A stretch of DNA of 64,000 nucleotides, from NCBI RefSeq assembly GCF_004854025.1, contig NZ_STGM01000002.1, positions 496,001 through 560,000 on the forward strand. The letters are read 5' to 3'. The notes under the pieces were generated by a model that saw only the letters and a program-made list of their open reading frames with translations, did no database searches and was not told the origin of the DNA. The first letter of the stretch is position 1; every line of letters begins with the position of its first letter. The translations under genes and the position numbers were made by a program. Origin of the DNA: Microbacterium hydrothermale (GTDB taxonomy: Bacteria; Actinomycetota; Actinomycetes; Actinomycetales; Microbacteriaceae). This document shows, in pieces, positions 23,465 to 32,243 of the stretch.

Positions 23465-24648
23465 CACAGGGCGACCGTCACGAGGGCATCGGGGGCGAGG
23501 TCGTCGTCGCGCGAGGTGATCACTGCCAGTCCCTCGGCCTGACCGAGGCCCCGCGTACCGCGCGGCGTCGGGGTCGCCCGCCAGCGTTGCGGATCGGAGC
23601 GGTCGAGCGACACCGGCACGTACTGCGTTTTGCCCGGTCGCGCCCGCCACCCCCCGGCGAGCGCCACACGCACCTGCGCGCGCGCGAGGTCGACGTCGCC
23701 CTCCAGTGCGCGCAGTGCCGGACGCACGAACAGCTCGAACGACACCGCGGCGCTCACGGGATTGCCCGGGAGCCCGAACAGCATGGTGCCGGCGGGGGTG
23801 CGCCCGAAGCCCTGAGGTTTTCCGGGCTGCATGCGCACGCGGTCGAAGCGCATGAGGTCGCCGAGCGTGTTCTTCACCACCTCGTACGCCCCGGCGCTCA
23901 CGCCTCCGGAGAAGACGACGACGTCGGCCCCCGCTGCCTCCGCGGCCGCGATCGCACGGCGCGGACCGTCGCCCTCGTCGTCGACGCTCGTGCGCAGCAC
24001 GACGTCGGCCCCTGCCTCCTCGGCGAGACCGGCGAGCAGCACGCTGTTCGACTCGGGGATCCGGCCACGACGCAGCTCCGCGCCCGGCGCGACGAGCTCG
24101 GACCCGGTCGACACCACGGCGACCCGGGCGGCGCGCGACACCTCGACGGTGCCGACTCCGGATGCCGCGATGGCGCCGATCCGGGCGGCGGTCAGGCGCA
24201 CGCCGGCCTCGACGACGAGATCCCCCTGCTGCACGTCCGAGCCGCGGCGGCGGATGTGCGCCCCCGGCGCCCGCGGGGCGACCACGACCTCGACGGGCTC
24301 GAGGCCCCCGGCAAGCCCCCGCGCGGTCTCCTCAAACGGGACGACAGCGGTGGCGTCGGTGGGCACGGGCGCCCCGGTCATGATGCGGGCGGCGTCGCCA
24401 GCATCCATCGGCGGGTCGAGGTCAGTGCCGGCGGGGAGGTCGGCGACCACGCGCAGGGTGGCCGGGGCGTCGAGGTCGCGCACGGCGAAGCCGTCCATCG
24501 CGGAGGAGTCGAAGCCGGGCACGTCCACGGCGGCCGAGACCGGATGCCGGAGCACCCGGCCGCGCGCGGAGGCGACATCGCGCGATTCGGGGACGAGGGG
24601 CCGTACCGCCTCGAGGATCGCCGCGAGGTGCTCGGCGACGTCGATCAC
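23461..24648 (-). CDS. moeA: Molybdopterin molybdenumtransferase MoeA
   Basis: 395 residues. Motifs in order: FDSSAMDGFAV (45-55), MTGAPVPTDATAVVPFEE, VVSTGSELV, SGGVSAGAYEVVK with the catalytic acidic region, and GLPGNPVSA. MoeA inserts molybdate into adenylylated molybdopterin. It starts with GTG and is followed by mobA with a 4-base overlap. The fdhD and molybdopterin oxidoreductase genes 10 kb away are likely users of the product. Confidence 0.92.
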   Translation of the reverse strand: MIDVAEHLAAILEAVRPLVPESRDVASARGRVLRHPVSAAVDVPGFDSSAMDGFAVRDLDAPATLRVVADLPAGTDLDPPMDAGDAARIMTGAPVPTDATAVVPFEETARGLAGGLEPVEVVVAPRAPGAHIRRRGSDVQQGDLVVEAGVRLTAARIGAIAASGVGTVEVSRAARVAVVSTGSELVAPGAELRRGRIPESNSVLLAGLAEEAGADVVLRTSVDDEGDGPRRAIAAAEAAGADVVVFSGGVSAGAYEVVKNTLGDLMRFDRVRMQPGKPQGFGRTPAGTMLFGLPGNPVSAAVSFELFVRPALRALEGDVDLARAQVRVALAGGWRARPGKTQYVPVSLDRSDPQRWRATPTPRGTRGLGQAEGLAVITSRDDDLAPDALVTVALW

Positions 24649-24720
24649 GCGGCGGATCCTGGAGCGAAGAGGGGCATGTGCTCAGCGTAGGCGCGGCGCC
24701 GCGGGCGGGCGCATGGTTGC

Positions 24721-24826
24721 GGGGGCCGCGGGCACGAGGGAGGGCCAGGCGCCTCGGCGCGCGGGCGCGGTCGAGGGGCCGTGGGTACGAGCGAGCGCCA
24801 AGCGCGCCGACGGGCGGGCGGGCGCG
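24721..24826. repeat. Diverged tandem duplication in the moeA upstream gap
   Basis: 24721-24769 and 24774-24826 align over ~48 bases with scattered differences (both contain GGGCCG, GGG, ACGAG, GAG, GCCA, GCGC in order). They fill most of the 257-base gap between moeA and the DUF1990 gene. No coding sense was seen. Confidence 0.5.
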
Positions 24827-24893
24827 CCGCCGGACGTCTCGAACGCTGCGCGCGGCCACACGCAACCCGAACCGGCGCGGCCTTGCGCCCCGC

Positions 24894-24899
24894 TACCGT
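24894..24899 (+). promoter_or_regulatory. -10 box of a probably leaderless gene (TACCGT)
   Basis: TACCGT ends 6 bases before the ATG at 24906, the spacing at which transcription would start on the start codon. No clear -35. Confidence 0.5.
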
Positions 24900-24905
24900 G
24901 GCCGC

Positions 24906-25391
24906 ATGGACGACCTGACCTACGCCGAGGTCGGCGCGACCGCCGGCGAGATGCCCGCGGACTACCACCACGTTCGCGCCCGCCGGGCGATCGGTCACGG
25001 CCGCGAGGCCTTCGAGCGCGCCGCCGACGCGCTCCTCGCGGGCGAGGCGCAGCGCCGGGCGGGAGCGCGGATCGAACTCAGCGAGACCCCGATGCGCGAG
25101 GGCACCCGCGTGACGATGCGTCTGGGGGTCGGCATCCTGAGCTTCTGCATTCCGTGTCTCGTGGTGTGGGCCGAGCGCACCGACACCGTGGCGGGGTTCG
25201 CGTACGGCACGCTGCCCGGGCACCCCGAGCGCGGGGAGGAGCGGTTCACGCTGACCCTGCGGCCGTCGGGCGAGGTGGTGTTCGACATCGCCGCGTTCTC
25301 CCGCCCCGGCCGTTGGTTCACGCGCGTCGGCGCTCCGCTCGGGCGCCTCGTGCAGGCGTGGATGACGCGGCGCTACCTCCGCGCGCTCTGA
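24906..25391 (+). CDS. DUF1990 family protein
   Basis: 161 residues. Starts LTYAEVGATAGEMPADYHH and has RRAIGHGREAFERAADAL, both typical of DUF1990; VVWAERTDTVAGFAYGTLPG in the middle is its most conserved block. The fold is SRPBCC-like and the function is unknown. Probably leaderless, with TACCGT 6 bases upstream. Monocistronic. Confidence 0.85.
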   Translation: MDDLTYAEVGATAGEMPADYHHVRARRAIGHGREAFERAADALLAGEAQRRAGARIELSETPMREGTRVTMRLGVGILSFCIPCLVVWAERTDTVAGFAYGTLPGHPERGEERFTLTLRPSGEVVFDIAAFSRPGRWFTRVGAPLGRLVQAWMTRRYLRAL

Positions 25392-25585
25392 CACCGCCGC
25401 GGTCCGCCCCGGGGCGCCGAAACGGCACGATCCGCGCGCGTGCGCGTTCCTCGCCCGGTCCGGCGCCCGTCGCGTGCCTCGCCGACCGGGTGCCGGCATC
25501 CCGCCGCGGGGGAGAACCGCTTATCGCACGTCCCAGGCGTCGTGGCAACGCCCTGGACCTTCTCCGAGCACTTCTCGACCCTGGC

Positions 25586-25595
25586 GAAGCGCTTC
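25586..25595. promoter_or_regulatory. LacI-family-type operator upstream of the sugar ABC operon
   Basis: GAAGCGCTTC, a perfect 10-bp palindrome with the AAnCGnTT-like centre used by LacI-family repressors, 34 bases before the leader ORF. A sugar-responsive repressor encoded elsewhere is inferred. Confidence 0.6.
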
Positions 25596-25629
25596 TCGGT
25601 GTCGAGACGGCGCGCGAAAGGAGAAGACA

Positions 25630-25680
25630 ATGCGCGACATCATCCCCGGGTCCTCCGCCGTCGACCGGTCCCGCCGGTGA
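25630..25680 (+). CDS. 16-residue leader peptide ORF before the ABC permease
   Basis: ATG at 25630 preceded by GAAAGGAGAAGACA, the strongest ribosome site in the area, encodes MRDIIPGSSAVDRSRR. Its stop (25678-25680) overlaps the GTG start of the permease (GTGA). The permease has no good site of its own, so this small ORF probably delivers ribosomes by coupling. The peptide itself may have no role. Confidence 0.5.
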   Translation: MRDIIPGSSAVDRSRR

Positions 25681-26645
25681 CCGTCTCCTCCGCCCCCGTC
25701 ACCGAGAGCGACACCGCGCGAAAGCACCGCCGACCTCCCCGACAGAGGGTCAAATACAACCGCCGCGAAGCGATCGCGGGCTACCTGTTCATCTCGCCGT
25801 GGATCCTCGGGTTCCTGATCTTCACGGCCGGGGCGATGATCTACAGCCTCGTCATCTCGCTCTCGAGCTACAACCTCGCCACCGGCGCCGCGCGCCCGGT
25901 CGGCGCGAGCAACTACGCGCAGCTGTTCGAAGACCCGCGCGTTGCGGTGTCGCTCGGCAACACGCTGTTCTACGCCGTGATGGCCGTGCCGCTCGAGATC
26001 GCCTTCGCGCTGTTCCTGGCGCTGCTGCTGAGCCGGGTCGGTCGTGGCGCCGGCATCTTCCGCACGCTCTACTACCTGCCCAAGATGACGCCGGCCGTGG
26101 CAACCGCGGCGGTCTTCTTCCTGCTGCTCAACGGCAACTCCGGCGCGATCAACCAGGCGCTCGGAGCCGTCGGCATCCCGGGTCCGCAGTGGCTCGTCGA
26201 CCCCGCATGGGTCAAGCCGAGCATTATCATCATGGCGCTGTGGACCGTCAGCGGCACGATGGTCATCTTCCTCGCGGCGATCAAGAACGTGCCCGTCGAC
26301 CTGTACGAGGTCGCGCAGATCGACGGCGCAGGTCCCGTCCGCCGGTTCTTCTCGATCACGCTGCCCATGATCTCGGGGGCGATGTTCTTCAACGTCATCG
26401 TGCTCACGATCGCGGCGTTCCAGGTGTTCGACCAGGCGTACCTGCTGTTCTGGCGCGATCAGAGCAACGCCTCCCCCGAGGCATCCCTGTTCTACGCGAT
26501 CTACCTCTTCCAGCAGGCGTTCCGGCAGTTCAACTTCGGGTTCGCCGCGGCGATGGCGTGGTTGCTGTTCGTGATCATCCTGCTCATCACGCTCGTGCAG
26601 GTGCGCCTCGGCAACCGCTTCGTCTACTACGAGGGGGACCGCTGA
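25677..26645 (+). CDS. Carbohydrate ABC transporter permease (MalF/UgpA type)
   Basis: 322 residues, six membrane helices after a ~35-residue basic N-tail; the segment IAGYLFISPWILGFLIFTAG opens the first helix. The EAA loop reads DLYEVAQIDGAGPVRRFFSITLP (about residues 215-237). It forms the channel with the next gene. GTG start coupled to the 16-codon ORF; stop and next start overlap (TGATG). No ATPase gene is present, so a shared MsiK-type ATPase is likely. Confidence 0.9.
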   Translation: MTVSSAPVTESDTARKHRRPPRQRVKYNRREAIAGYLFISPWILGFLIFTAGAMIYSLVISLSSYNLATGAARPVGASNYAQLFEDPRVAVSLGNTLFYAVMAVPLEIAFALFLALLLSRVGRGAGIFRTLYYLPKMTPAVATAAVFFLLLNGNSGAINQALGAVGIPGPQWLVDPAWVKPSIIIMALWTVSGTMVIFLAAIKNVPVDLYEVAQIDGAGPVRRFFSITLPMISGAMFFNVIVLTIAAFQVFDQAYLLFWRDQSNASPEASLFYAIYLFQQAFRQFNFGFAAAMAWLLFVIILLITLVQVRLGNRFVYYEGDR

Positions 26646-27586
26646 TGACGAACACCCTTCAGACCCCGGGCGTCGCCCAGGCCCGCCCCGAGCTCGCGGC
26701 ATCCGCGGCTCGGCCCCCGCGGTGGCGCCGCGCGCTGAAGCAGCCGAAGACCCTCGCCGGCCGCGTCGTGCTGGCGGCGGTGCTCGTGCTCTTCGCGCTG
26801 CTGTTCCTCTACCCCTTCGCGTGGCTCCTCGCGGCGAGCCTCAAGCCCCGCGGCGAGGTATTCGACAACGCCCTCATCCCGAAGACGTTCACCCCCGGCA
26901 ACTACGCCGACGTGTGGAGCCAGCTGCCGCTGCTGAACTGGATGTTCAACAGCGTCGCCATCGCCCTGCTCGCCGCGACCACCGTGGCGGTGATGAGCTC
27001 GATCGTCGCGTTCGGCTTCGCCTACTTCCGCTTCCCGGGCCGCGGGTTCCTGTTCGGTCTGGTGCTGGCGACGATGATGCTGCCGGGCGCGGTGACGATG
27101 ATCCCGATCTACCTGATCTGGAAAGAGACCGGGCTGCTCGGCACGTGGGTACCGCTGTGGGGCATGAACCTGTTCGGCAGCGCCTTCTACATCTTCTTGC
27201 AGCGGCAGTTCTTCCTCGGCGTCCCGCGAGAACTGTTCGAGGCGGCGCGCCTCGACGGGTGCAGCGCGTGGGGACTGTTCTGGCGCATCGCGATGCCCCT
27301 GTCGATCCCGTCGTTCATCATCGTGTTCCTGTTCGAATTCCAGGCGAGCTGGAACAACCTGCAGGCGGCGCTCATCTACCTCAACGCCGGCAGCGTCGAG
27401 GAGTTCACCGCCCCGCTCGGCATCGCCTACGCGATGACGAAGTACAGCCCCAGCGCGGGCGGGCAGGGCGACTATCAGTACGTGATGGTCGCCTCGCTCC
27501 TGGTGACCCTGCCGATGCTCATCATCTTCGCCTTCGGTCAGCGGTACTTCGTCGAGGGCGTCGCCACCCAGGGCCGTAAAGGCTGA
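26645..27586 (+). CDS. Carbohydrate ABC transporter permease (MalG/UgpE type)
   Basis: 313 residues with six membrane helices and EAA loop ELFEAARLDGCSAWGLFWRI (about 198-217). The first ~38 residues are a proline- and alanine-rich cytoplasmic tail. It pairs with the preceding permease, with stop/start overlap, and the binding-protein gene follows 30 bases later. Confidence 0.9.
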   Translation: MTNTLQTPGVAQARPELAASAARPPRWRRALKQPKTLAGRVVLAAVLVLFALLFLYPFAWLLAASLKPRGEVFDNALIPKTFTPGNYADVWSQLPLLNWMFNSVAIALLAATTVAVMSSIVAFGFAYFRFPGRGFLFGLVLATMMLPGAVTMIPIYLIWKETGLLGTWVPLWGMNLFGSAFYIFLQRQFFLGVPRELFEAARLDGCSAWGLFWRIAMPLSIPSFIIVFLFEFQASWNNLQAALIYLNAGSVEEFTAPLGIAYAMTKYSPSAGGQGDYQYVMVASLLVTLPMLIIFAFGQRYFVEGVATQGRKG

Positions 27587-27616
27587 TCCCCCCCCCCGTC
27601 CCGAAAGGACCTCACC

Positions 27617-28984
27617 ATGCGCACGCGCTCCCTCGCCGGTGTCGCCGCGGTCGCGGCATCCACCCTCCTCCTCGCCTCCTGCAGCGGCGGAGGCGACCCC
27701 TCCGAGCAGGCCGCCGACGTCGACTTCTCCGCCGCGCCGACGGGCACCCTCGCCGCGTGGGGCTTCGAGAACGCCGACGACGTGGGCCAATCGCGCCTCG
27801 ACTACGCCGCGGAACAGCTCCCCGACGTGCAGGTGACCCTGGATGCCACGGCCTTCGACGCCCAGAAGTTCACGACCCGCATCGCGGGCGGCAACGTGCC
27901 CGACGTCGTGCAGATGGACCGGCGCTACGTCACGACATATGCCGCTCAGGGGCTGCTGATGCCACTGGACTCGTGCTTCGAGGCTCAGGGGGTGAATCCC
28001 ACCGACCGCTGGTACCAGAACGTCGTCGACGACGTCACGTACGAGGATGCTGTCTACGCGGTGTCGCAGTTCTACCAGCCGCCCGCGATCCTGCTGAACA
28101 TGAACGTGCTGAACGAGGCGGGCGTCAGCCCCGACGCCTTCGACACGTCCGACATGGATGGACTGCTCGCCGCGATCGAGAAGATCTACGAGGGCTCGGG
28201 CAGCACCCCGACGCGCCTCGGCTTCGACCCCGTCGCCACCGGGCAGGGCGGCCTGTGGGTGCTGGGCATGGGCGGGCAGCTCACCGACGACAGCGGCACG
28301 CCGACCCTCGACGACCCGTCCAACGCCGCGGGCATCGATGCGCTGAAGAGGATCACCGACGCGCAGGGCGGGTACGCCGCGGTGAAGAGCTTCACCGACT
28401 CGTTCGACACCTTCGGCGACGCGAACCAGTTCGTGTCGAACCAGGTGGGCGCCCAGGTCGCCAACCAGTGGTACCCGAACGTGCTCAGCGCCTACCGCGA
28501 CCAGATCTCGCTGCAGGCGGTTCCGTTCCGGGATGCCGAGGGCCAGCCGTTCTCCCTCGCCTCCGGCACCGCGTTCGTCATCCCCGCCGGCGCGAAGAAC
28601 CCGGCCGCGGCATGCGCCTGGATGACCGACCTCACCTCCACCGACGCGTGGATGGCAGCGGGTGCGGCACGCGCGGGCACGATCGAGAGCAAGGGCGGGC
28701 TCAACACGGGCCTGTTCACCGGGTCGCCCGAGGCCGACGAGAAGATCCGCTCGCAGTACGTCACGCCCACCGGCGACAGCGGCTTCGACCAGGTGATCTC
28801 CACGTACTACGACGTGGTGGGCTCCGGCCGGTCGTTCGGATCGTCGCCGGCCGGGCAGGACATCCAGAACGAGCTCAACAACGCCATCACCGCGGCTCTG
28901 CTGGGCGACAAGACGACCGAGCAGGCCCTCGCCGACGCGCAGCAGGCGGCGCAGCGGGCGTACGACAACGCGACGGCGCAGTAA
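27617..28984 (+). CDS. Sugar ABC transporter substrate-binding lipoprotein
   Basis: 455 residues. Signal peptide with lipobox LASC (Cys22), then a family-1 extracellular solute-binding fold (TLAAWGFENADDVGQSRL, VPDVVQMDRRYVTTYAAQGL, MNVLNEAGVSPDAFDT). The sugar cannot be read from sequence; oligosaccharide binding is usual. CGAAAGGACC precedes the ATG. Gene order permease-permease-binding protein is reversed from the common one. A clear terminator follows. Confidence 0.9.
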   Translation: MRTRSLAGVAAVAASTLLLASCSGGGDPSEQAADVDFSAAPTGTLAAWGFENADDVGQSRLDYAAEQLPDVQVTLDATAFDAQKFTTRIAGGNVPDVVQMDRRYVTTYAAQGLLMPLDSCFEAQGVNPTDRWYQNVVDDVTYEDAVYAVSQFYQPPAILLNMNVLNEAGVSPDAFDTSDMDGLLAAIEKIYEGSGSTPTRLGFDPVATGQGGLWVLGMGGQLTDDSGTPTLDDPSNAAGIDALKRITDAQGGYAAVKSFTDSFDTFGDANQFVSNQVGAQVANQWYPNVLSAYRDQISLQAVPFRDAEGQPFSLASGTAFVIPAGAKNPAAACAWMTDLTSTDAWMAAGAARAGTIESKGGLNTGLFTGSPEADEKIRSQYVTPTGDSGFDQVISTYYDVVGSGRSFGSSPAGQDIQNELNNAITAALLGDKTTEQALADAQQAAQRAYDNATAQ

Positions 28985-29000
28985 GCGCCCGCAGGACGAC

Positions 29001-29037
29001 GAAAGGGCGCCCCGGCTGATCGCTGAGGCGCCCTTTC
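29001..29037. terminator. Terminator hairpin between convergent operons
   Basis: 11-bp perfect stem GAAAGGGCGCC (29001-29011) with 29027-29037, 15-base loop. Symmetric A and T runs in the stem let it serve the sugar ABC operon and the Asp23 operon. Confidence 0.8.
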
Positions 29038-29048
29038 ACGTCTGCAGG

Positions 29049-30005
29049 TCAGTTCTGCGGCCGCTCGTCCTCCACGACCGACTGCACCTCGTCGGTGGCC
29101 GGCGTCTCGTCGTCGGCGCGTACCTCGTCGGCCGCGATGGCGATGTCGACCGCGGCGTCTTCGAGCGCCTCGGCGACGACGTCGCGCACATCGGCGCGCT
29201 CATCGTCAACGCGCACGTCGGCGCGACCGCCCTGGGCGGGGTCGGAGGTGTCCAGGGCCGAGCCCTCGTCGGTCGGCTCGAGGCCCTCGGTCGCACGGTC
29301 CGCGGCGTCGATGTCGGCCTGGGCCTGCTCACGGCGGGTGGCCTCGGCGTTCTGGCGCGCGAACTCGCCGGCCGCCGCGGCCGCACCGGCGGCGAGGTCG
29401 GACGCGGCGTCCTTGGCGTCGCCGAGCGCCTTGGCGGCGTCGTCGGCCTTCTCGCGCACGACGGCGGCGGCGTCGGCCGTCCTTTCGCGGACGGCCGTCG
29501 ACGCGGCATCCGCCCGCTGCTTCGCCTCACCGGCGATCTCGCGGGCGCGGTTCCCCGCGGCATCCGCCTTCTCCTTCGCCGCACCGGCGATCTCGCGAGC
29601 GCGGTCGCCGGCGGCATCCGCCTTCTGCTCCGTCTCATCGACCACGTCGCGGTCGAAGGGGCCGAACACGCCGGTGACGACCACGTCGACATCGATGCGC
29701 CCGCGCCCGAGGGGCTCGAGGGCCGTGCGGACGGCCGTGCGCACGGCGTCGGAGACCTCGTGCAGCTTGTGCGGGTAATCGACCACGAGCGAGATGGTCG
29801 CCGTGACCGAGTCGGCGCGGTCGGTGTCGATCTTCACGCCGGGGGCGGTACTGGCCAGGCCCACGCGCTCACGGACGGCGTCCGACGCGCGACCCAGCAG
29901 GCTGCCCAGGGCGTGCACGCCCGGCACCGAGCCGGCCGCGGTGGCGGCCAGGCTCGCCGCGGCATCCAGGTCGGGCGGGTCGATGGTGGCATCGATGGTG
30001 GTCAT
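29049..30005 (-). CDS. Asp23-like protein with long LEA-like Ala/Lys/Asp helix
   Basis: 318 residues. Residues 10-120 are an alkaline-shock (Asp23-like) alpha/beta domain (VTATISLVVDYPHKLHEVSD, GRIDVDVVVTGVFGP). Residues 125-230 are an amphipathic helical repeat with ~22-residue periodicity (DRAREIAGAAKEKADAAGN and variants), like LEA or apolipoprotein repeats. The tail is acidic. It is last in a six-gene envelope stress operon. The helical part may bind membrane or protect protein in drying; this is inference. Confidence 0.75.
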   Translation of the reverse strand: MTTIDATIDPPDLDAAASLAATAAGSVPGVHALGSLLGRASDAVRERVGLASTAPGVKIDTDRADSVTATISLVVDYPHKLHEVSDAVRTAVRTALEPLGRGRIDVDVVVTGVFGPFDRDVVDETEQKADAAGDRAREIAGAAKEKADAAGNRAREIAGEAKQRADAASTAVRERTADAAAVVREKADDAAKALGDAKDAASDLAAGAAAAAGEFARQNAEATRREQAQADIDAADRATEGLEPTDEGSALDTSDPAQGGRADVRVDDERADVRDVVAEALEDAAVDIAIAADEVRADDETPATDEVQSVVEDERPQN

Positions 30006-30024
30006 GACGGCTCCTCGTGGGGTG

Positions 30025-30612
30025 TCAGTGCACGCGGGTGTTGTCGCGCGCGAGCTTCGCGCGCAGGCCCGAGTGGATGGAGATGTACGCGCGCAGGTTC
30101 TGGCCCGTGAGGGCGGCGAGGTTGGTGACCAGGGTGTCGACGTGCTCGGCCACCTGACGCGGGGAGGTGTTCTGGCGCGGGGTGACCGCGACGTGCAGCA
30201 CCGACTCGTTCTTGATCTCACCGGCGCTGATGCGCGAGGAAAGGATCTCGTCGCGCTCGGCGAGCGCGTTCTTGAGGGCCTCCGAGGCGAACCCGTCGGT
30301 GACCGTGATGCGACCGGCGTCGCTCGCGCTGCCCGTCGACTGCAGCGGCGCCTGACGGCGTCCGCGCACGGCGGCCGAGGCGATGACGATGAGGATGATC
30401 GCGAGCACCACGAAGGCGGCGACGGCACCCCAGCCGGCGGAGTCGCGGCCGAGCGACTCGAGCCAGCCCTGGAAGCCGCCCATGACGGTGGTCCAGGTGT
30501 CGGTTCCGCCGGGGAGGAGTCCCACGGCGAGGGCGAGAGCGCCCAGGCCCAGCAGCACGAGGGCGACCAGGAACAGGATGAAGCGGTTCAGACCGCGACG
30601 CGTGGCGTTCAT
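30025..30612 (-). CDS. amaP: AmaP-like alkaline shock membrane anchor protein
   Basis: 195 residues with two N-terminal membrane helices (about 10-33 and 62-83) and a C-terminal Asp23-like cytoplasmic domain (VLHVAVTPRQNTSPRQVAEH). In Staphylococcus AmaP anchors Asp23 to the membrane. Its ATG overlaps the stop of the DUF6286 gene by one base. Confidence 0.8.
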   Translation of the reverse strand: MNATRRGLNRFILFLVALVLLGLGALALAVGLLPGGTDTWTTVMGGFQGWLESLGRDSAGWGAVAAFVVLAIILIVIASAAVRGRRQAPLQSTGSASDAGRITVTDGFASEALKNALAERDEILSSRISAGEIKNESVLHVAVTPRQNTSPRQVAEHVDTLVTNLAALTGQNLRAYISIHSGLRAKLARDNTRVH

Positions 30613-31190
30613 CAGGACTCCTTGGTGTCGGGACGCTCGACGCGCAGGTGGGTGCGCACAGCGGGGGTGAGCTTGTAGGCGGCGACCTCCTCGTCGACGA
30701 TGCGGCGCAGCTGCGCCTCATCGACCGGGATGCCGACCGGGGGACGCACCGTCACGTCGACGGCGCGGTGGGCCACGCCCACGACGATGTCGTCACGGGC
30801 GATGCCGGACTCGTTGCTGAGGTGCTGGGCGAGAGCGGATGCCACGACGCCGTTGTCGACGACGACGGCACGCTCGCCCCACTCCATCTCGTGACGCGAG
30901 AGCCGACCGGGCTTGAGCGCGAGCACGAGCACGACGAGGCCGAGGATCGCGAGCACGACGCCGCCGATGATGAAGGCGACGGGCATGAGCGCGGTGGGGG
31001 CCGCGACGACGGCGTTGAGGGCCTCGCCGGGCGACACCAGCAACGGCTGAGCGCCGGTGAGGTTCAGGATGATCTCGACCGCGGCGTAGGCCAGGGCCAG
31101 GAGCAGCAGCACGACCACGACGAGCATGGCCACGGTGCGCGGGGAGTGCGTCTCACGACGCACCACGGTGCGGAGCACGGTGTCAGTCAT
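30612..31190 (-). CDS. DUF6286 membrane protein of the Asp23 operon
   Basis: 192 residues with two helices (about 18-42 and 68-92), then a soluble domain with DDIVVGVAHRAVDVTVRPPV. DUF6286 proteins in actinobacteria accompany Asp23 genes and look like AmaP relatives. The start overlaps the preceding stop by one base. Confidence 0.78.
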   Translation of the reverse strand: MTDTVLRTVVRRETHSPRTVAMLVVVVLLLLALAYAAVEIILNLTGAQPLLVSPGEALNAVVAAPTALMPVAFIIGGVVLAILGLVVLVLALKPGRLSRHEMEWGERAVVVDNGVVASALAQHLSNESGIARDDIVVGVAHRAVDVTVRPPVGIPVDEAQLRRIVDEEVAAYKLTPAVRTHLRVERPDTKES

Positions 31191-31582
31191 CACAGCACTC
31201 GCTTTCGCTGGGGGGCGGTGGCGCCCGAGATGGTCAGGTCGACGCGCGAGATCTCGCGGCCGAACAGCCGCGTGAGGCGCGTACGGAGTTCGCTCTGGGC
31301 GGCGGCGGCCGCCTCGAGCACGGGGGTGGCGGCGCGCACGGCCTCGGTGTCGTCGAGGCGGGGCACCGGGAACGGCGACGTCACGCGCACGGCGGCGGTG
31401 TTGCGGGCCGCGACGATCTCGACGTGGACGCCCTTGGCATCCACTCCGATGATGTCGGCGGCGGCGCGCTCGGCCGTCTTCTGCAGCACGCGGTCGGCGA
31501 TGTTCACCCGGCCGGCGGGGAGGCCGGGGCCGGCAACCGCGCTGCGGCTGCCGACCCCGGGGGAAGCGGTGACGGTGGTCAC
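31190..31582 (-). CDS. Asp23-like small protein, unknown
   Basis: 130 residues, soluble. NIADRVLQKTAERAAADIIG followed by VHVEIVAARNTAAVRVTSPF resembles a shortened Asp23 domain (IAERVVEKIA...). One of three Asp23-fold proteins in this operon. It overlaps both neighbours by 1-4 bases. Confidence 0.7.
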   Translation of the reverse strand: MTTVTASPGVGSRSAVAGPGLPAGRVNIADRVLQKTAERAAADIIGVDAKGVHVEIVAARNTAAVRVTSPFPVPRLDDTEAVRAATPVLEAAAAAQSELRTRLTRLFGREISRVDLTISGATAPQRKRVL

Positions 31583-31767
31583 GATGTGCTCCGACCCTTG
31601 AAGGCGTTGACGACGTTGCGGAAGTCGATCTCACCCGCGGTGATACGGGCGACGACCACACCGATCGCCATGAAGAGGGCGACGAGGATGAATCCCCAGA
31701 AGCCGAAGATCAGGGCGCTGAGGGCCAGCACGAGACCGGCGAGAGCGCCCTTCGCCGTGGCGCTCAC
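31579..31767 (-). CDS. DUF2273-like small membrane protein
   Basis: 62 residues, two adjacent hydrophobic segments (about 8-22 and 24-42) and a basic tail FRNVVNAFKGRSTS. DUF2273 proteins sit beside Asp23 in many Gram-positive bacteria. ATG overlaps the asp23 stop (ATGA). Confidence 0.78.
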   Translation of the reverse strand: MSATAKGALAGLVLALSALIFGFWGFILVALFMAIGVVVARITAGEIDFRNVVNAFKGRSTS

Positions 31768-32243
31768 TGGACGCGCTTCTCGGACTCGGCGTCGGTGTTG
31801 TCGTCGCCCGGGATGTGGACGTCGTTCACATCGACGTTGACCTCGACGACCTCGAGACCGACGAGACGGCTGATCGCACCGGCGACGCGACCGCGCACCT
31901 GGTCGGCGACCTCCTGGATCGGGGCGCCGTACTCGACGACGATGGTGACGTCGGCGGCGGCCTGCGTCTCGCCGACCTCGACCTTGACGCCCTGCGTCAG
32001 GTCGGTCGCGTTGATGGCGTCGCGGATGGCGCCGAGCGCACGGGCTCCGCCGCCGCCGAGCGCGTACACGCCGGTGACCTCACGGGCCGCGATGCCGGCG
32101 ACCTTGGCGACGACGCCTTCGGCGATCGTGGTCTTGCCCTCGGTGTGGGTCTCCTGGCCGCGAGCGGCGAGGGGACGGTTCACGCGCGACGCCGCCTGGG
32201 GGACGTTCTGCGCAGCGGGGGTGGTGGGGGCGTTCTCAGCCAT
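31764..32243 (-). CDS. Asp23/Gls24 envelope stress response protein
   Basis: 159 residues: disordered N-tail, then the full Asp23 domain: TTIAEGVVAKVAGIAAREV, GVYALGGG, GVKVEVGETQAAADVTIVVE, IQEVADQVRGRVAGAISRL, VEVNVDVNDVHI. The family is linked to alkaline and envelope stress and binds AmaP. First gene of the operon; GAAAGG precedes the ATG. Confidence 0.9.
   Translation of the reverse strand: MAENAPTTPAAQNVPQAASRVNRPLAARGQETHTEGKTTIAEGVVAKVAGIAAREVTGVYALGGGGARALGAIRDAINATDLTQGVKVEVGETQAAADVTIVVEYGAPIQEVADQVRGRVAGAISRLVGLEVVEVNVDVNDVHIPGDDNTDAESEKRVQ

Noticed and set aside
23831..27586. Open frame of 1,251 codons ending as a permease
   Set aside because: The permease begins at 26645 with stop/start overlap; the upstream part is antisense to moeA and shadows DUF1990 and the first permease.
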